Assembly: GCF_038502225.1 (NCBI RefSeq)
Contig: NC_091312.1
Location: 31,661,782 to 31,725,781, forward strand
From: Cherax quadricarinatus
Lineage: Eukaryota > Arthropoda > Malacostraca > Decapoda > Parastacidae
Length of the DNA stretch: 64,000 nt
Reading direction: 5' to 3'
Shown here: in pieces, positions 44,345-56,948 of the stretch
Numbering within the stretch: position 1 is the stretch's first letter
How the letters are laid out: every line of letters begins with the position of its first letter
Notes under the pieces: generated by a model
Seen by the model: only the letters and a program-made list of their open reading frames with translations
Database searches by the model: none
Told to the model about the DNA's origin: nothing
Program-made: the position numbers and the translations under genes

Positions 44345-47300
44345 CTGGAGTTTACCTGGAGAGAGTTCCGGGGGTCAACGCCCCCGCGGCCCGGTCTGTG
44401 ACCAGGCCTCCTGGTGGATCAGAGCCTGATCAACCAGGCTGTTGCTGCTGGCTGCACGCAAACCAATGTACGAGCCACAGCCCGGCTGGTCAGGAACCGA
44501 CTTTAGGTGCTTGTCCAGTGCCAGCTTGAAGACTGCCAGGGGTCTGTTGGTAATCCCCCTTATGTATGCTGGGAGGCAGTTGAACAGTCTCGGGCCCCTG
44601 ACACTTATTGTATGGTCCTTAACGTGCTAGTTTCATTGGGGGGATGTTGCATCATCTGCCAAGTCTTTTGCTTTCGTAGTGAGTGATTTTCGTGTGCAAG
44701 TTCGGTACTAGTCCCTCTAGGATTTTCCAGGTGTATATAATCATGTATCTCTCCCGCCTGCGTTCCAGGGAATACAGGTTTAGGAACCTCAAGCGCTCCC
44801 AGTAATTGAGGTGTTTTATCTCCGTTATGCGTGCCGTGAAGGTTCTCTGTACATTTTCTAGGTCAGCAATTTCACCTGCCTTGAAAGGTGCTGTTAGTGT
44901 GCAGCAATATTCCAGCCTAGATAGAACAAGTGACCTGAAGAGTGTCATCATGGGCTTGGCCTCCCAAGTTTTGAAGGTTCTCATTATCCATCCTGTTATT
45001 TTTCTAGCAGATGCGATTGATACAATGTTATGGTCCTTGAAGGTGAGATCCTCCGACATGATCACTCCCAGGTCTTTGACGTTGGTGTTTCGTTCTATTT
45101 TGTGGCCAGAATTTGTTTTGTACTCTGATGAAGATTTAATTTCCTCGTGTTTACCATATCTGAGTAATTGAAATTTCTCATTGTTGAACTTCATATTGTT
45201 TTCTGCAGCCCACTGAAAGATTTGGTTGATGTCCGCCTGGAGCCTTGCAGTGTCTGGAATGGAAGACACTGTCATGCAGATTCGGGTGTCATCTGCAAAG
45301 AAAGACACGGTGCTGTGGCTGACATCCTTGTCTATGTCGGATATGAGGATGAGGAACAAGATGGGAGCGAGTACTGTGCCTTGTGGAACAGAGCTTTTCA
45401 CCGTAGCTGCCTCGGACTTTACTCTGTTGACGACTACTCTCTGTGTTCTGTTAGTGAGGAAATTATAGATCCATCGACCGACTTTTCCTGTTATTCCTTT
45501 AGCACGCATTTTGTGCGCTATTACGCCATGGTCACACTTGTCGAAGGCTTTTGCAAAGTCTGTATATATTACATCTGCATTCTTTTTGTCTTCTAGTGCA
45601 TTTAGGACCTTGTCGTAGTGATCCAATAGTTGAGACAGACAGGAGCGACCTGTTCTAAACCCATGTTGCCCTGGGTTGTGTAACTGATGGGTTTCTAGAT
45701 GGGTGGTGATCTTGCTTCTTAGGACCCTTTCAAAGATTTTTATGATATGGGATGTTAGTGCTATCGGTCTGTAGTTCTTTGCTGTTGCTTTACTGCCCCC
45801 TTTGTGGAGTGGGGCTATGTCTGTTGTTTTTAGTAACTGTGGGACGACCCCCGTGTCCATGCTCCCTCTCCATAGGATGGAAAAGGCTCGTGATAGGGGC
45901 TTCTTGCAGTTCTTGATGAACACAGAGTTCCATGAGTCTGGCCCTGGGGCAGAGTGCATGGGCATGTCATTTATCGCCTGTTCGAAGTCATTTGGCGTCA
46001 GGATAACATCGGATAGGCTTGTGTTAACCAAATTTTGTGGCTCTCTCATAAAAAATTCATTTTGATCTTCGACTCTCAGTCTGGTTAGCAGCTTGCTAAA
46101 AACTGAGTCATATTGGGACTTGAGTAGCTCACTCATTTCCTTGCTGTCATCTGTGTAGGACCCATCTTGTTTAAGTAGGGGCCCAATACTGGACGTTGTT
46201 CTCGACTTTGATTTGGCATAGGAGAAGAAATACTTTGGGTTTCTTTCGATTTCATTTATGGCTTTTAGTTCTTCCCGCGATTCCTGACTCCTATAAGATT
46301 CCTTTAGCTTAAGTTCGATGCTTGCTATTTCTCTGACCAGTGTCTCCCTACGCATTTCAGATATATTGACCTCTTTTAGCCGCTCTGTTATTCTTTTCTG
46401 TCGCCTGTAAAGGGAGTGCCTGTCTCTTTCTATTTTACATCTACTCCTCCTTTTTCTTAGAGGAATAAGCCTTGTGCATACAATACATCGAGTGCCACCC
46501 AGTTAATCTGTTCTAGGCATAAGTTGGGGTCTGTGTTGCTTAGTATATCTTCCCAGCTTATATCGGTTAGGGCTTGGTTTACTTGTCCCACTTTATGTTT
46601 TTGTTATTGAAGTTGAATTTGGTGAATGCTCCCTCGTGACTGGTCTCATTATGTCGGTCTGGGGCTCCACGCATACATGTCTGAACCTCAATTATGCTGT
46701 GATCTGAGTATATTGTTTTTGATATGGTGACATTTCTTATCAGATCATCATTGTTAGTGAAGATGAGGTCTAGTGTATTCTCCAGTCTAGTAGGCTCTAT
46801 TATTTGCTGGTTTAAATTGAATTTTGTGCAGAGATTTAAAAGCTCGTGTGAGTGTGAGTTTTCATCAGAGCTGCCTCCTGGTGTTATTACTGCAATAATA
46901 TTATTTGCTATATTCCTCCATTTTAGGTGCCTTAAGTTGAAATCCCCCAGGAGCAAGATGTTGGGTGCAGGAGCTGGAAGATTTTCCAGACAGTGGTCAA
47001 TTTTTAACAGCTGTTCCTGGAATTGCTGGGATGTTGCATCCGGAGGCTTGTAGACTACCACAATGACTAGGTTTTGGTTCTCGACCTTTACTGCTAAAAC
47101 TTCCAGTACATCATTTGAGGCATTAAGCAGTTCTGTGCAAACAAGTGACTCTGCAATGTACAGGCCAACCCCCCTCCCTTTTGTCTGTTCACTCTGTCAC
47201 ATCTGTATAGGTTGTAACCTGGGATCCATATTTCGTTGTCCAAGTGATCCTTTATGTGGGTCTCAGTGAAAGCCGCGAACATTGCCTTTGCCTCTGCAAG

Positions 47301-47375
47301 CAGTCCATGGATGAAAGGTATTTTGTTGTTTGTTGCTGGCTTTAGACCCTGTATATTTGCAAAGAAGAATGTCAT
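44345..47375 (-). pseudogene. LINE family E ORF2 (endonuclease-RT), antisense copy
   Basis: Endonuclease: FFANIQGLKPATNNK, AAFTETHIKDHL, VVVYKPPDATSQQ, NILLLGDFNLRHLKW, LIFTNNDDL, SDHSIIEV. The main block 44652-46355 (567 codons) holds linker and RT: HSAPGPDSWNSVFIKN, IAPLHKGGSKATAKNYRPIA, PGQHGFRTGRSCLSQL, IYTDFAKAFDKCDHG, SVPQGTVLAPILFLILISDI, SFFADDTRICM, then NTNVKDLGVIM and FTARITEIKHLNYWERL. The last part (CNIPP to DKHLKSV) follows a stop at 44652. Frame changes occur near 47100 and 46560-46360. The CR1-clade assignment is from motifs. Confidence 0.87.
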
Positions 47376-47549
47376 CGGACTGGTGGTATTGTTGGTACTG
47401 GGGGGGGGATTTTTTTTCTGGCATTAGTATCTGTATCTGTTGGTTTGGAGTGGAGGCCATCGACTGTGGTTCCACTCCAGGAATGACTGGATTTGGTGTA
47501 CGATTTCTGCCATTTCCTGCCAGTTTTTTTTCCTTACTGGCACTAAAAA

Positions 47550-48671
47550 ACCACTCCCTCCAGAGTGGCTGTGGCTACCCAGGTTTTCCCATGGCCTGGA
47601 TGTTTTGTATCTTTTTGTCCCCTTTAGATGGTGTGCCTGGCAATTTAAGTTATAGCACAGTCTTTCCTGTACTGAAGAGGCACACATTTCAGGGTGAAAA
47701 AGCTTACAGGAAGGGAGTTTGCATTTTCCTGTTGTCATATGGGCATGGCATTTTCTAGGGTGGTCATAGTTGCACGTCCCGTCTGTTTTTCCAGATTTCC
47801 CATGTCTGCAGATACCAAGTGCATGGTATGTGCACAGGCTTGGTTTCCGTTTGCCTTGGGTTTCTGTGACTGTATTCCCTGTTGGTGCATGTTTCTCTGT
47901 CTTATTCCTATCTTCACTAGCACCAACAATGGAGCTCCCACCAGTTCTTTTTGGTAATATATCCTCACTATTGCTAGTGAAGTCCTCTTGTTTGCTATTT
48001 CCAGTGGTATATCTAGTTTGTAATATTTGTTTTATCTTATCTTTGACTACACTTGTTTCCCCACTATGGCTCCTGTCCCCTATGAGGTCATTTATATGTA
48101 TTCCTTCCTGAGTATAATTCCCGACTACCTGGTCAAAATGTCTCCCAGGACAGCATCTCCAGCTTCACCATTCACCATTACTGTCTCCCAGGACAGCGCC
48201 TCCAGCTTCACCATTACTGTCTCCCAGGACAGCACCTCCAGCTTCACCATTACTGTCTCCCAGGACAGCACCTCCAGCTTCACCATTACTGTCTCCCAGG
48301 ACAGCACTATCAGCCCCACATTTACTGACAACCAGGACATCACCTCCAGCCTTACAGTTTCTGACTACATGGCCAGTATCAAGGGCAGTACCATTCATCC
48401 CAGACATTTTATGTTCCCATCTGTTGTAGAAAGCTTCCAGTTTGTCTATGAAAGCAGCTTTAATATTATCCTCTTTTAATACCCTTGTGATTTTAGTCCA
48501 CAGATTTATCTCATTTGGGCATACCCAAAAACACTTCCCTGTTTTAATACTGCTTGTAGCTAGTTCTTGGATATCTGCACAAGGGGCGTGACACAAATTT
48601 CCACAAAAATGACAATTTATCCTTGTGGAAGCCCGTTTGTTTGATTTACTGCAGACTACACAGAGCTTCAT
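47550..48671 (-). pseudogene. LINE family E ORF1 (PHD plus CCCH), antisense copy
   Basis: ATG at 48671. PHD-type finger CVVC / CHFC / LCHAPC / CFWVC at residues 4-51, followed by about 100 residues of linker. Four in-frame copies of the 12-residue repeat AVLGDSNGEAGG follow (48165-48310), encoded by a 36-bp minisatellite. The frame stops at 48165 (GEW) and the CCCH region continues in another phase (SLCTYYALGICRH-equivalent near 47850, C-x8-C-x4-C-x3-H fingers at 47600-47740). The repeat number differs from the plus copy. Confidence 0.8.
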
Positions 48672-49485
48672 AATGATTTGAATGGTTGATTTACTGTAAT
48701 TCTACTAGTAACCTCTTGAATATTCTACTAATAACCTCCTTAAATGAAGCTCTAGCTATTTGTATTTCTATTTCTAACTGTACTTGTATATTGGACAGCT
48801 TACCATGTACGTTCCTGATTTATATTTATTGTTTGTGTTTGATAAGGGCGCCTACAACCCCATCCGTTTACAGTCTGCTTTATTGTCCAACGAATCCGTT
48901 TGAAACCAGTCAAGGGTTCGGACCAGTCAAGGGTTCGGACCTGTCAAGGGTTCGGAACCAGGCTGATCTGATCACTGGGTCGCTTGTTTAAAACATACTG
49001 GTCGGTGATTTGGGCTAACACATGAAGGATCTACTTGAGATTATCTACTCGAGTAATATGTGATTTGATTGATACAAAAGTATAACTTGCGTGTTGAAAA
49101 ACCGGTGATTTCTGGCAGCTCCTACAGTGACGAACGGTCGAGCCTCAACCCTTGTTTATCAATCGGTGTATTTAGCTTTTCTAGTTTTGTTTCGTCTCCA
49201 CCACAATAACTGCTATATTATCACTATAGTTGACTGGTGGAAATTTTGGAGGAAGGACGCTTTTTCTGTAGTAATAATTGCTTCTCATGTATATTGCGAC
49301 TGCTGGTAACTACAGGTTATATGAAAAACACAGTATATGTCTGGTATTTCAAGAAAAAAGAAACTAATGAAAGTCACTCCACTCCACTAAGTACCATTAT
49401 AATACTGGTTAGTTGCTACTACAACACTGTATTCTGCTATTCACTGGTATCACTAGATTATATGCGAGTACACTAGCAGGCTAAA
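48672..49485 (-). other. 5' UTR of LINE family E (antisense copy)
   Basis: Non-coding. Inverse of 41516-42144 joined to 38264-38436, which proves that those two plus-strand stretches were once contiguous. It contains three units of a 16-18-bp motif (GTCAAGGGTTCGGACC, 48905-48960). Confidence 0.8.
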
Positions 49486-50766
49486 GGAATCTTATAGGAG
49501 TCAGGAATCGCGGGAAGAACTAAAAGCCATAAATGAAATCGAAAGAAACCCAAAGTATTTCTTTTCCTATGCCAAATCAAAGTCGAGAACAACGTCCAGT
49601 ATTGTGCCCCTACTTAAACAAGATGGGTCCTACACAGATGACAGCAAGGAAATGAGTGAGCTACTCAAGTCCTAATATGACTCAGTTTTTAGCAAGCCGC
49701 TAACCAGACTGAGAGTCGAAGATCAAAATGAATTTTTTATGAGAGAGCCACAGAATTTGGTTAACACAAGCCTATCTGATGTTATCCTGATGCCAAATGA
49801 CTTCGAACAGGCAATAAATGACATGCCCATGCACTCTGCCCCTGGGCCAGACTCGTGGAACTCCGTGTTCATCAAGAACTGCAAGAAGCCCCTATCACGA
49901 GCTTTTACCATCCTATGGAGAGGGAGCATGGACACGGGGGTCGTCCCACAGCTACTAAAAACAACAGACATAGCCCCACTCCACAAAGGGGGCAGTAAAG
50001 CAATAGCAAAGAACTACAGACCGATAGCACTAACATCCCATATCATAAAAATCTTTGAAAGGGTCCTAAGAAGCAAGATCGCCACCCATCTAGAAACCCA
50101 TCAATTACACAACCCAGGGCAACATGGGTTTAGAGCAGGTCGCTCCTGTCTGTCTCAACTATTGGATCACTATGACAAGGTCCTAGATGCACTAGAAGAC
50201 AAAAAGAATGCTGATGTAATATATACAGACTTTGCAAAAGCCTTCGACAAGTGTGACCATGGCATAATAGCGCACAAAATGCGTGCTAAAGGAATAACAG
50301 GAAAAGTTGGTAGATGGATCTATAATTTCCTCACAAACAGAACACAAAGAGTAGTAGTCAAGGCACAGTACTTGCTCCCATCTTGTTTCTCATCCTCATA
50401 TCTGACATACACAAGGATGTCAGCCACAGCACCGTGTCTTCCTTTGCAGATGACACCCAAATCTGCATGACAGTGTCTTCCATTGCAGACACTGCAAGGC
50501 TCCAGGCGGACATCAACCAAATCTTTCAGTGGGCTGCAGAAAACAATATGAAGTTCAACAATGAGAAATTTCAATTACTCCGATACGGTAAATACGAGGA
50601 AATTAAAACTTCATCAGAGTACAAAACAAATTCCGGCCACAAAATAGAGCGAAAAACCAACGTCAAAGACCTGGAGGATCTCACCTTCAAGGACCATAAC
50701 ATTATATCAATCGCAGCTGCTAGAAAAAATGACAGGATGGATAGTGAGAACCTTCAAAACTAGGGA
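49486..50766 (+). pseudogene. LINE family E ORF2 RT part, plus copy
   Basis: Resumes the plus copy after the antisense insertion: SREELKAINEIERNPKYFFS, SAPGPDSWNSVFIKN, HKGGSKAIAKNYRPIAL, QHGFRAGRSCLSQLL, IYTDFAKAFDKCDHG. A small deletion near 50360 removes the NRVKSE to SVPQG block. Then ISDIHKDVSHSTVSSFADDT (50383-50763 in another phase) and NTNVKDLE, with a deletion of GVIMS. It ends at FKT-equivalent codons where the gypsy element entered. A TAA at 49673-49675 and other lesions make it dead. Confidence 0.85.
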
Positions 50767-51071
50767 TGTCATGTGGGTTTCGATAACGTGGTTGGGGTAA
50801 AAATACTCACGTAGGCTGGTTTGTACATATAATATATAACGGGAAGTATGGGAAGCGCCAACAGCCGACCTGCCTCTCTCTGCTCCCTATCTTCGACTGA
50901 CTCACAAGTGCCTACAGGGTGAGGGGTGTTTGAAATCCTGCTATGGTCAGCAGCAATATGAATAACAGTCAGTGATTTCTCGCAGACGATTGGTAGTGAG
51001 TCATCTACTGGTACGCAGGTTACTGGTAACTGGTTACTAGGAACTGGTACTCTACTGAGAGCTTGGCGACA
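50767..51071 (-). repeat. 3' LTR of gypsy element (left on plus strand)
   Basis: 305 bp, TGTCATGTGGG ... GCTTGGCGACA on plus, so the LTR has canonical TG...CA ends and a TGTC/GACA terminal inverted repeat. It matches 59157-59450 with about eight substitutions over 294 bases (about 3% divergence). The target AGGGA precedes it. Confidence 0.88.
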
Positions 51072-51518
51072 CTAACGTATGTCGTCCTGACATACAACTA
51101 GTACAAACTAGAGATGGCAGGTGTACGGCTTGGGCTGATTCTATACAATGTCAAAGTACACAACAATTGAACATTATAACATAAGGAGAATATTGGAATG
51201 GAAGCTTACGTAATTGACTATAATGAAACTTACTGTAATGAAACTGTAATGCATTACAAGGTATGATATAGCACAACTCATCGAATGAAACTCAACATTG
51301 GGATTACACAATAGAAGTGATAAAAAAAAAATTTGATCGATCGATCTGTATTCATGTGATCTACGGATTCTGAGGAAGGAATATATACAAAGAAAGAAGT
51401 GTTTAACAGAAAGGCAGATTCGGTACACTCAAATCTAGACTGTTAACTCTCAGAATTCGGAGAGAACATGAACACAAAAAAAAATTCTTGAATACTGATA
51501 AGTTGATACTGTAATTAT

Positions 51519-54500
51519 TCATCTATACAGGTTATTTACATTTAACCCCAACTCTGCTAGGGTGAGATTGACATATGCAGAATGGGTGTCATCTCTGGGA
51601 GGATCAAACTCTGTTGCACTGGCTAACTCATGCTGTATTTGAGGCAAATCTGAATTGGTAGTAACAAATGATACTTGAGGATTTCTCAATACCTGTCGTG
51701 TACGTAGGGAATAACTACATTCAGGTTGATCGTCTGACTGAGTATCAGAGGTAGAGAGTACAGGATCAGGAGGATTGTCAGAGTCTGTCACATTAGTCTG
51801 GGTTGGAACATCATTATCATCACATACTAACTTCATATGATCTAAATGCGATTCTTTATACTGACCAGTACTAATTTCTCTAACCTTATACTTATTGCCA
51901 GTGATATGTTCAACTACTCGATAAGGACCAACAAACTTTTGATCAAGCTTTGGCACTGCAGACGTTTTGTTAAAGTTAGTCAGCATAACTCTCGAGCCTA
52001 CTTTGAATTTGGATGGCTTTGCTCGAGTGTTTGCGACTCTTGTAAATTCTGCTGTTGATTTATGAAGTGTTTCACGGATTCTTCTAAAGATACTTTGAGC
52101 TAAGCTGGTACAAGTTGCTATGAAATCATCAGGGTTGTAATTTGGTTTCGGATTAGAATATAACAACTCATAAGGGAAACGTTTATCTACACCATACAAT
52201 GCATAATGTGGAGTGTCACCTATGGAAACATTGTAAGCAGAATTTATTGCACACTGCACATCAGGTATAACTTCATCCCAAGTTTCACTGTTGGGATTGA
52301 TAGTGGCTCTCAAGACATCAAGTACTTTCTTATTGGTTCGTTCTGCTAACCCATTGCTGGCAGGATGATGAGGAACAATGGTGGATTTAGAGGTCTTGTA
52401 CAAAGTACACAAATTTTCAAGAATCTCATTACAGAATTCACCTCCATTATCTGTTACTAGGGACTTAGGGGTGGTATGCCTGCAGATAATGCGTTCTTTA
52501 AACGTTTTAGCTACTGTCTCTGCAGTCTTATCTGCAATAGGATCTGACTCACAATATCTGGTGAAATGGTCTACCATAACACACAGATGTTTGTTGCCTT
52601 GGAGGGAACATTGGAAATTAGTTAACAAATCTAGTGCAACTCTTTCCCATGGTTCGCTAGTAGTTGGATACACTTGGATTGGATTACGGCTATTAGCATT
52701 ACCTTTATGTTGCATGCAGACACTAAATTTCTTAACATACTCAGAAATATCAGTTGCCATACGAGGCCAAAAGTATTTCAATCTGGCTTGTTTTACTGAA
52801 CGATCCATACCAGGGTGTGCAACACCTGGTACATCGTGAACTAGCTGTAAGGCTACATTCACTAGCGACTGTGGAATTACTAACTGGTAAACTCTTCTGC
52901 TAGGAGTACCCAACTCGGCTGTTCGATACAGTAATTTTTGGTTCATGACAAAGTCACTGATGGGTGCTGGTGGCTTCACAGTCAGAATAAGATCTTCCTG
53001 GAACAGGAATCGAATCACACCAGACCACATGGGATCTGTTCGTTGAGCATTCTTTACATCCTCAGCACTAAATGGAGGGTCTGCAGTTACTATACTAACA
53101 TGTCGCGATAAGGCATCTGCGACTACATTTGACTTGCCAGGTAAGTGTTCAAAGGTGGGATTGAACTCTTGGATAGTCAAGGTCCATCTGGCTAACCTTC
53201 CAGTAGGTTGTTTGTTCTGAAATAAAGGTATCAGTGGAGCATGGTCTGTCAAGACATGAACAGAGTACTGATAAATAATGTCTCGGAAGTGCTTTAAAGA
53301 CCATACTATTGCTAAAGCTTCTTGCTCAGTTACTGTATAATTACGTTCAGCCTTCGTAAGGACTCGGCTAGCAAATGCAACTGCGTTGTACTTGCTATCA
53401 GTCTTCTGAGCTAGTACGGCACCTATGCCAATAGAACTAGCATCAGTTGTTAGATAGAAGGACTTAGAAAAATCTGGAAATTTCAAAATTGGAGCAGATG
53501 TTAGCTTTTCTTTTAGAGTTTGGAATGCTCTTTCTTGACGGAAGGTCCAAACAAAAGGAGCATCTTTCTTAAGCAACTCAGTTAGAGGAGCAGCTATGGA
53601 AGAAAAATTGGCAATGAAAGATCTATAAAAACCTGCTAAGCCCACAAAGGATCTTACTGCATCAGCAGTTTTGGGAGTTGGAAAATTTAGTACTGCAGTT
53701 ACTTTACTTTGGTCAGTCGTAACCCCTCTAGGAGTGACTACGTGACCAAGAAACTTAATTTCTGATCTGAAAAATTGACATTTAGACAGTTTGATCTTTA
53801 AATTGGCTTCTTCAAGCTTACCAAGTACTACATCAAGTCTTTTCAAGTGTGTATCCACGTCTTTAGACATGACGATTACGTCATCTGAGTACACCATAAG
53901 TGCAATACCTATGAGACCTCTAAAGATATTAGTCATGAGCCTTGAGAACGTGATAGGGGAGGATCATAATCCAAACGCCATATGGAGGAAGTGATATTGA
54001 CCTGTAGGAGTGGAGAATGCAGTTAGCTCTTGGCTGTCCTCGTGAAGAGGGACTTGCCAAAACCCTTGTAACAAATCCAGGGTTGAAAAGACTTTGTTAT
54101 CTCCAATGTTACATAAAAGATCACCCAGTACAGGAAGTGGGAAGTGATCTGGGATAGTTTTCGCATTTAACTTCCTAAAGTCAATCACTGGGCGCCAAGT
54201 ACCATCCTTCTTAGGTACTAGGATCAAGGGTGCATTCCAAGGTGAATTGCTAGGTGCAATAACTCCATCATCAAGCATTTGATTGATCAATTCTTCTGCG
54301 ACAGCAACTTGTGAATGAGGCATTCTGTACGCAGGTATATAGATAGGTCTAGTACCAGGTTCAAGTGGAATACGATGGGACAATAAGTTCATTATACCCA
54401 TCTCACCTGGTAAGGCAATGGCTTTACGACGTTTGTTCAACAGAGTCAACAAACACTTGACTTCATCTGGGAAGTCAGTGGGAGCTAAGTCTTTCTCCTC

Positions 54501-55766
54501 AACTGGTGGAACAGATTGATCCAGTGAAGTGGATGAGGTCTCCCCGGTAGAAATAGCACTGACCCACTGGTCAGGTGACAACTCATCCTCTACCTGAACA
54601 GGGTAAGGATAGTGAACAAGGTCAACAAGATTGGTATTTGCTCTGAGACAAACACTGTGACCAGAAGTGTTAGCTAGGAAGAAATGGATCATACTATCTC
54701 TTACAACATGTAAGGATGGTTCAACAAATAGACCTTTTACTTTGCAAGAATCACTGTCAACTAGGACATTATCACCATCTGGAACACTAGGAACAACAAC
54801 AGACATTCTAGTGAGGGCACTAGCCGCGACAGAAACGTCTTTCTGCAGAAGGCATGTGACAACAAGAGATGGCATTACTAATTGCAAGTAATCGTTTTCC
54901 GACAAGGCGTCCCCTGTGGAGAAACTACTACTTGAACTAGCAGACATTGCAGGGATAGGCTCAGCACTCAAGGTAGTCAGAGCGTCCTCGGACACTTGAG
55001 GTAACTGGACACTATCTTGCAAGTCTGAAGTTGCAGGAACACAGACAGGAGTGACAGGATCACCAGTGCCTGACCGCTTGGGTACACTACTGGAAAATGC
55101 ACTGGCCTGTAAGGACTTAATCCGAACATTGTACTCTGCAGCAGTATGGCAGATCTCGGATCCAAGCTGGTAACCCCAAAATGGTACGATCAAGTCATCA
55201 ATTTGGGCATGCCATCGATAAGGGTCGAGCACAATGCGTAAGTCTTGCATGGAAGCAAATCCCAGTAGAAGGTCACCAGGAAAAGTAATCTGGTCGACAA
55301 CAAGGAAGGAAGCAGTGAAGTCTCTACCTTGGATAGAAAAAGTGAGGGAAGTCCGACCTCGGACACGCAGGTGAGAACCAGCTACTCCACTAAGGGAGGA
55401 CACATGAGTCGGTTCTACGAGAAGGACATGTCATAACTGCTTATCCCTAAACAAACTAGACCTGATAATATTGACTTGCGCACCAGAGTCCATGAACAAA
55501 TGAACGGGCGCATTATGAACAGATGCTTGCACTATAGGGCCTATGGTTGCATTGGAAGTTACGTGCAAACAAAAGGGTGGATTGTCATCAGAAAAGATTT
55601 GTTCCACTTCATCCCCAAAATCATCTACGTCAGAGACGTGTGAAGCAACATCATCAGCAGGATTGTCATTCTCGAGACTGCTTAAGGCTTCGAAGGAATT
55701 GTGAATGGGGATGGTGTACTCATTATCACCTACTGTCACCATGGGATGGTTTGACTGGGGCACTCG
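51519..55766 (-). pseudogene. Gypsy pol (protease-RT-RNaseH-integrase) with two in-frame TGA stops
   Basis: One frame throughout, interrupted only by TGA at 55431-55433 (inside protease, after SLFRDKQL) and TGA at 53964-53966 (inside RT, after HMAFGL). Protease: FMDSGAQVN with partner GDLLLG. RT: NAPLILVPKKDGTWRPVIDF, FSTLDLLQGFWQ, YSDDVIVMS in place of the usual YxDD. RNase H: FYLTTDASSIGIGAVLAQ, VTEQEALAIVWSL, VLTDHAPL. Integrase: a zinc region whose first cysteine is phenylalanine (KFSVCMQHKG), core ALDLLTNF, VTDNGGEFCNE, SNGLAERTNKK (D, D, E). The tail includes a GPYRV-type C-terminal module, and the stop is TGA 51519-51521. Two nonsense codons and the zinc-finger change inactivate this copy. 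Confidence 0.9.
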
Positions 55767-56935
55767 AATTCCCCCGAATTGGAAGAATGAGCCTGGTTCT
55801 GGTTAGTTTGAGAACCACGACGTCTGTTTCCTCTACGGGTTCTGCGGTTGGAACGGCCATGGAAAGACCTAGAGTACTGAAGGTTGTAGAGAGCATTGCA
55901 CTCAGATGTGTCATGTCCATGTATTCTATGATAAGTACAGTAGGGAAGATCTGACTGGTACTCATCATCAGTACGACGCCTCTTAGGGTAACTATCAGGA
56001 CAATTAATTGCAATATGGCCACGGAACCCACAGTTGTAACAAGTCCGCTGACTATGGTTACTGAATGTACTATGAATACTACGAGGTTTATAATGACTCT
56101 GTACACTGGTCCTTGGTTATCGCTGAGATGGTTGACGACCACGATTTGTCGCTGTGGCGCAAACAAGAGGTAGTGCAGACTGAGGCAAAGGTGTGAAATT
56201 ACTTTTGATACATGGGAAAGTACTCTGGGGGCATAAGGAATGTACATGATTTAGGGCTGTAAGTGGTTCCATCGTCACAGTTGGAGGATTAGCCTCATAA
56301 GCACACATGGAAGCAGGCGGCATTAGTTCTTTGATTGCTCCAAAAGCTGCTATTTTAGCAAACGATGCTGTGGATGGTTTATCCTCGTCAGGGACAAAAG
56401 CTGAGGACTGGACAGCATTGATAAATGATGATAAAAGTTTGTCTAATCTAACAGCAAATGCACTCAACGATTCATTAGTCATGGGTGTAGCATTCACGAG
56501 TTTCCTAAGAACGACATATGGATCAGCTGTTTTTACTGGTACGAGGAAAGAACGAATCAGTTCCTCATAATGTGACCACTTAGTAAGATTCCTGAAGTCT
56601 CGCATTTCAAGGAGGTCAACAACGTGAACAGCAGCAGGGGACCAATGAAGAGCTTCTTTCACAAGTCTGATAAGACTTTCCTCTGAAGGAGGACCGTCAA
56701 CTAGAGCATTAACACGAGAACGAATGGCAGTAAACCATGCTTCAAGACTATGTACATGGCCATTGAATAAAGGTAAGGCATCAAGGGAATCATGAGTAAA
56801 ACTATAGTGTCTCAGTGTCTGGGTCGGTCTGTCAGTTGATAAGGAACTATGAGGACTGATGACAGAAGCAGCAGTAGCCTGATAGGTCTGAGTGTCGACA
56901 TTCACTAAAGTATCACTTGACGGTATGTGAGACAT
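55740..56935 (-). pseudogene. Gypsy gag (capsid-nucleocapsid), one nonsense codon
   Basis: ATG at 56933-56935 (MSHIPSSDTLV). The capsid-like part includes LPLFNGHVHSLEAWFTAIRS and LRKLVNATPMTNESLSAFAV, a Ty3/gypsy Gag pattern. A TAA at 56117-56119 interrupts the frame shortly before the nucleocapsid, which continues in the same frame. It has a CCHC knuckle C-x2-C-x4-H-x4-C (CYNCGFRGHIAINC) and a second Cys/His cluster (YCTYHRIHGHDTSEC), followed by an Arg/Asn-rich tail. Gag ends near 55740, overlapping the start of pol in another phase, so a frameshift or reinitiation is expected between them. Confidence 0.87.
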
Positions 56936-56948
56936 AATGGCAAAGAAG

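Larger units (their letters stand above)
44343..49485 (-). mobile_element. CR1-like LINE family E, antisense copy inserted in the plus copy
   Basis: A nearly complete 5.1-kb copy running from CTGCTAGTGTACTCGC (49485 side) to its CCAGGTAAACT-repeat 3' end at 44343. It splits the plus copy between REIANIEL and the KESYRSQ-equivalent. Junction bases show no TSD longer than about 2-4 bp. With the plus copy it forms long inverted repeats: 41516-44342 against about 46330-49319, and 49486-50766 against about 45000-46320. ORF1 and ORF2 each have only one or a few lesions. Confidence 0.87.

Noticed and set aside
48125..48345. Evenly spaced 36-bp repeats that could suggest a CRISPR-like array
   Set aside because: Units are directly abutting with no unique spacers and code for an in-frame protein repeat in a LINE; the sequence is animal DNA.
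53964..55433. TGA codons in gypsy pol as programmed readthrough or selenocysteine
   Set aside because: Two separate positions inside conserved domains, plus a TAA in gag and a lost integrase cysteine, fit ordinary decay better.
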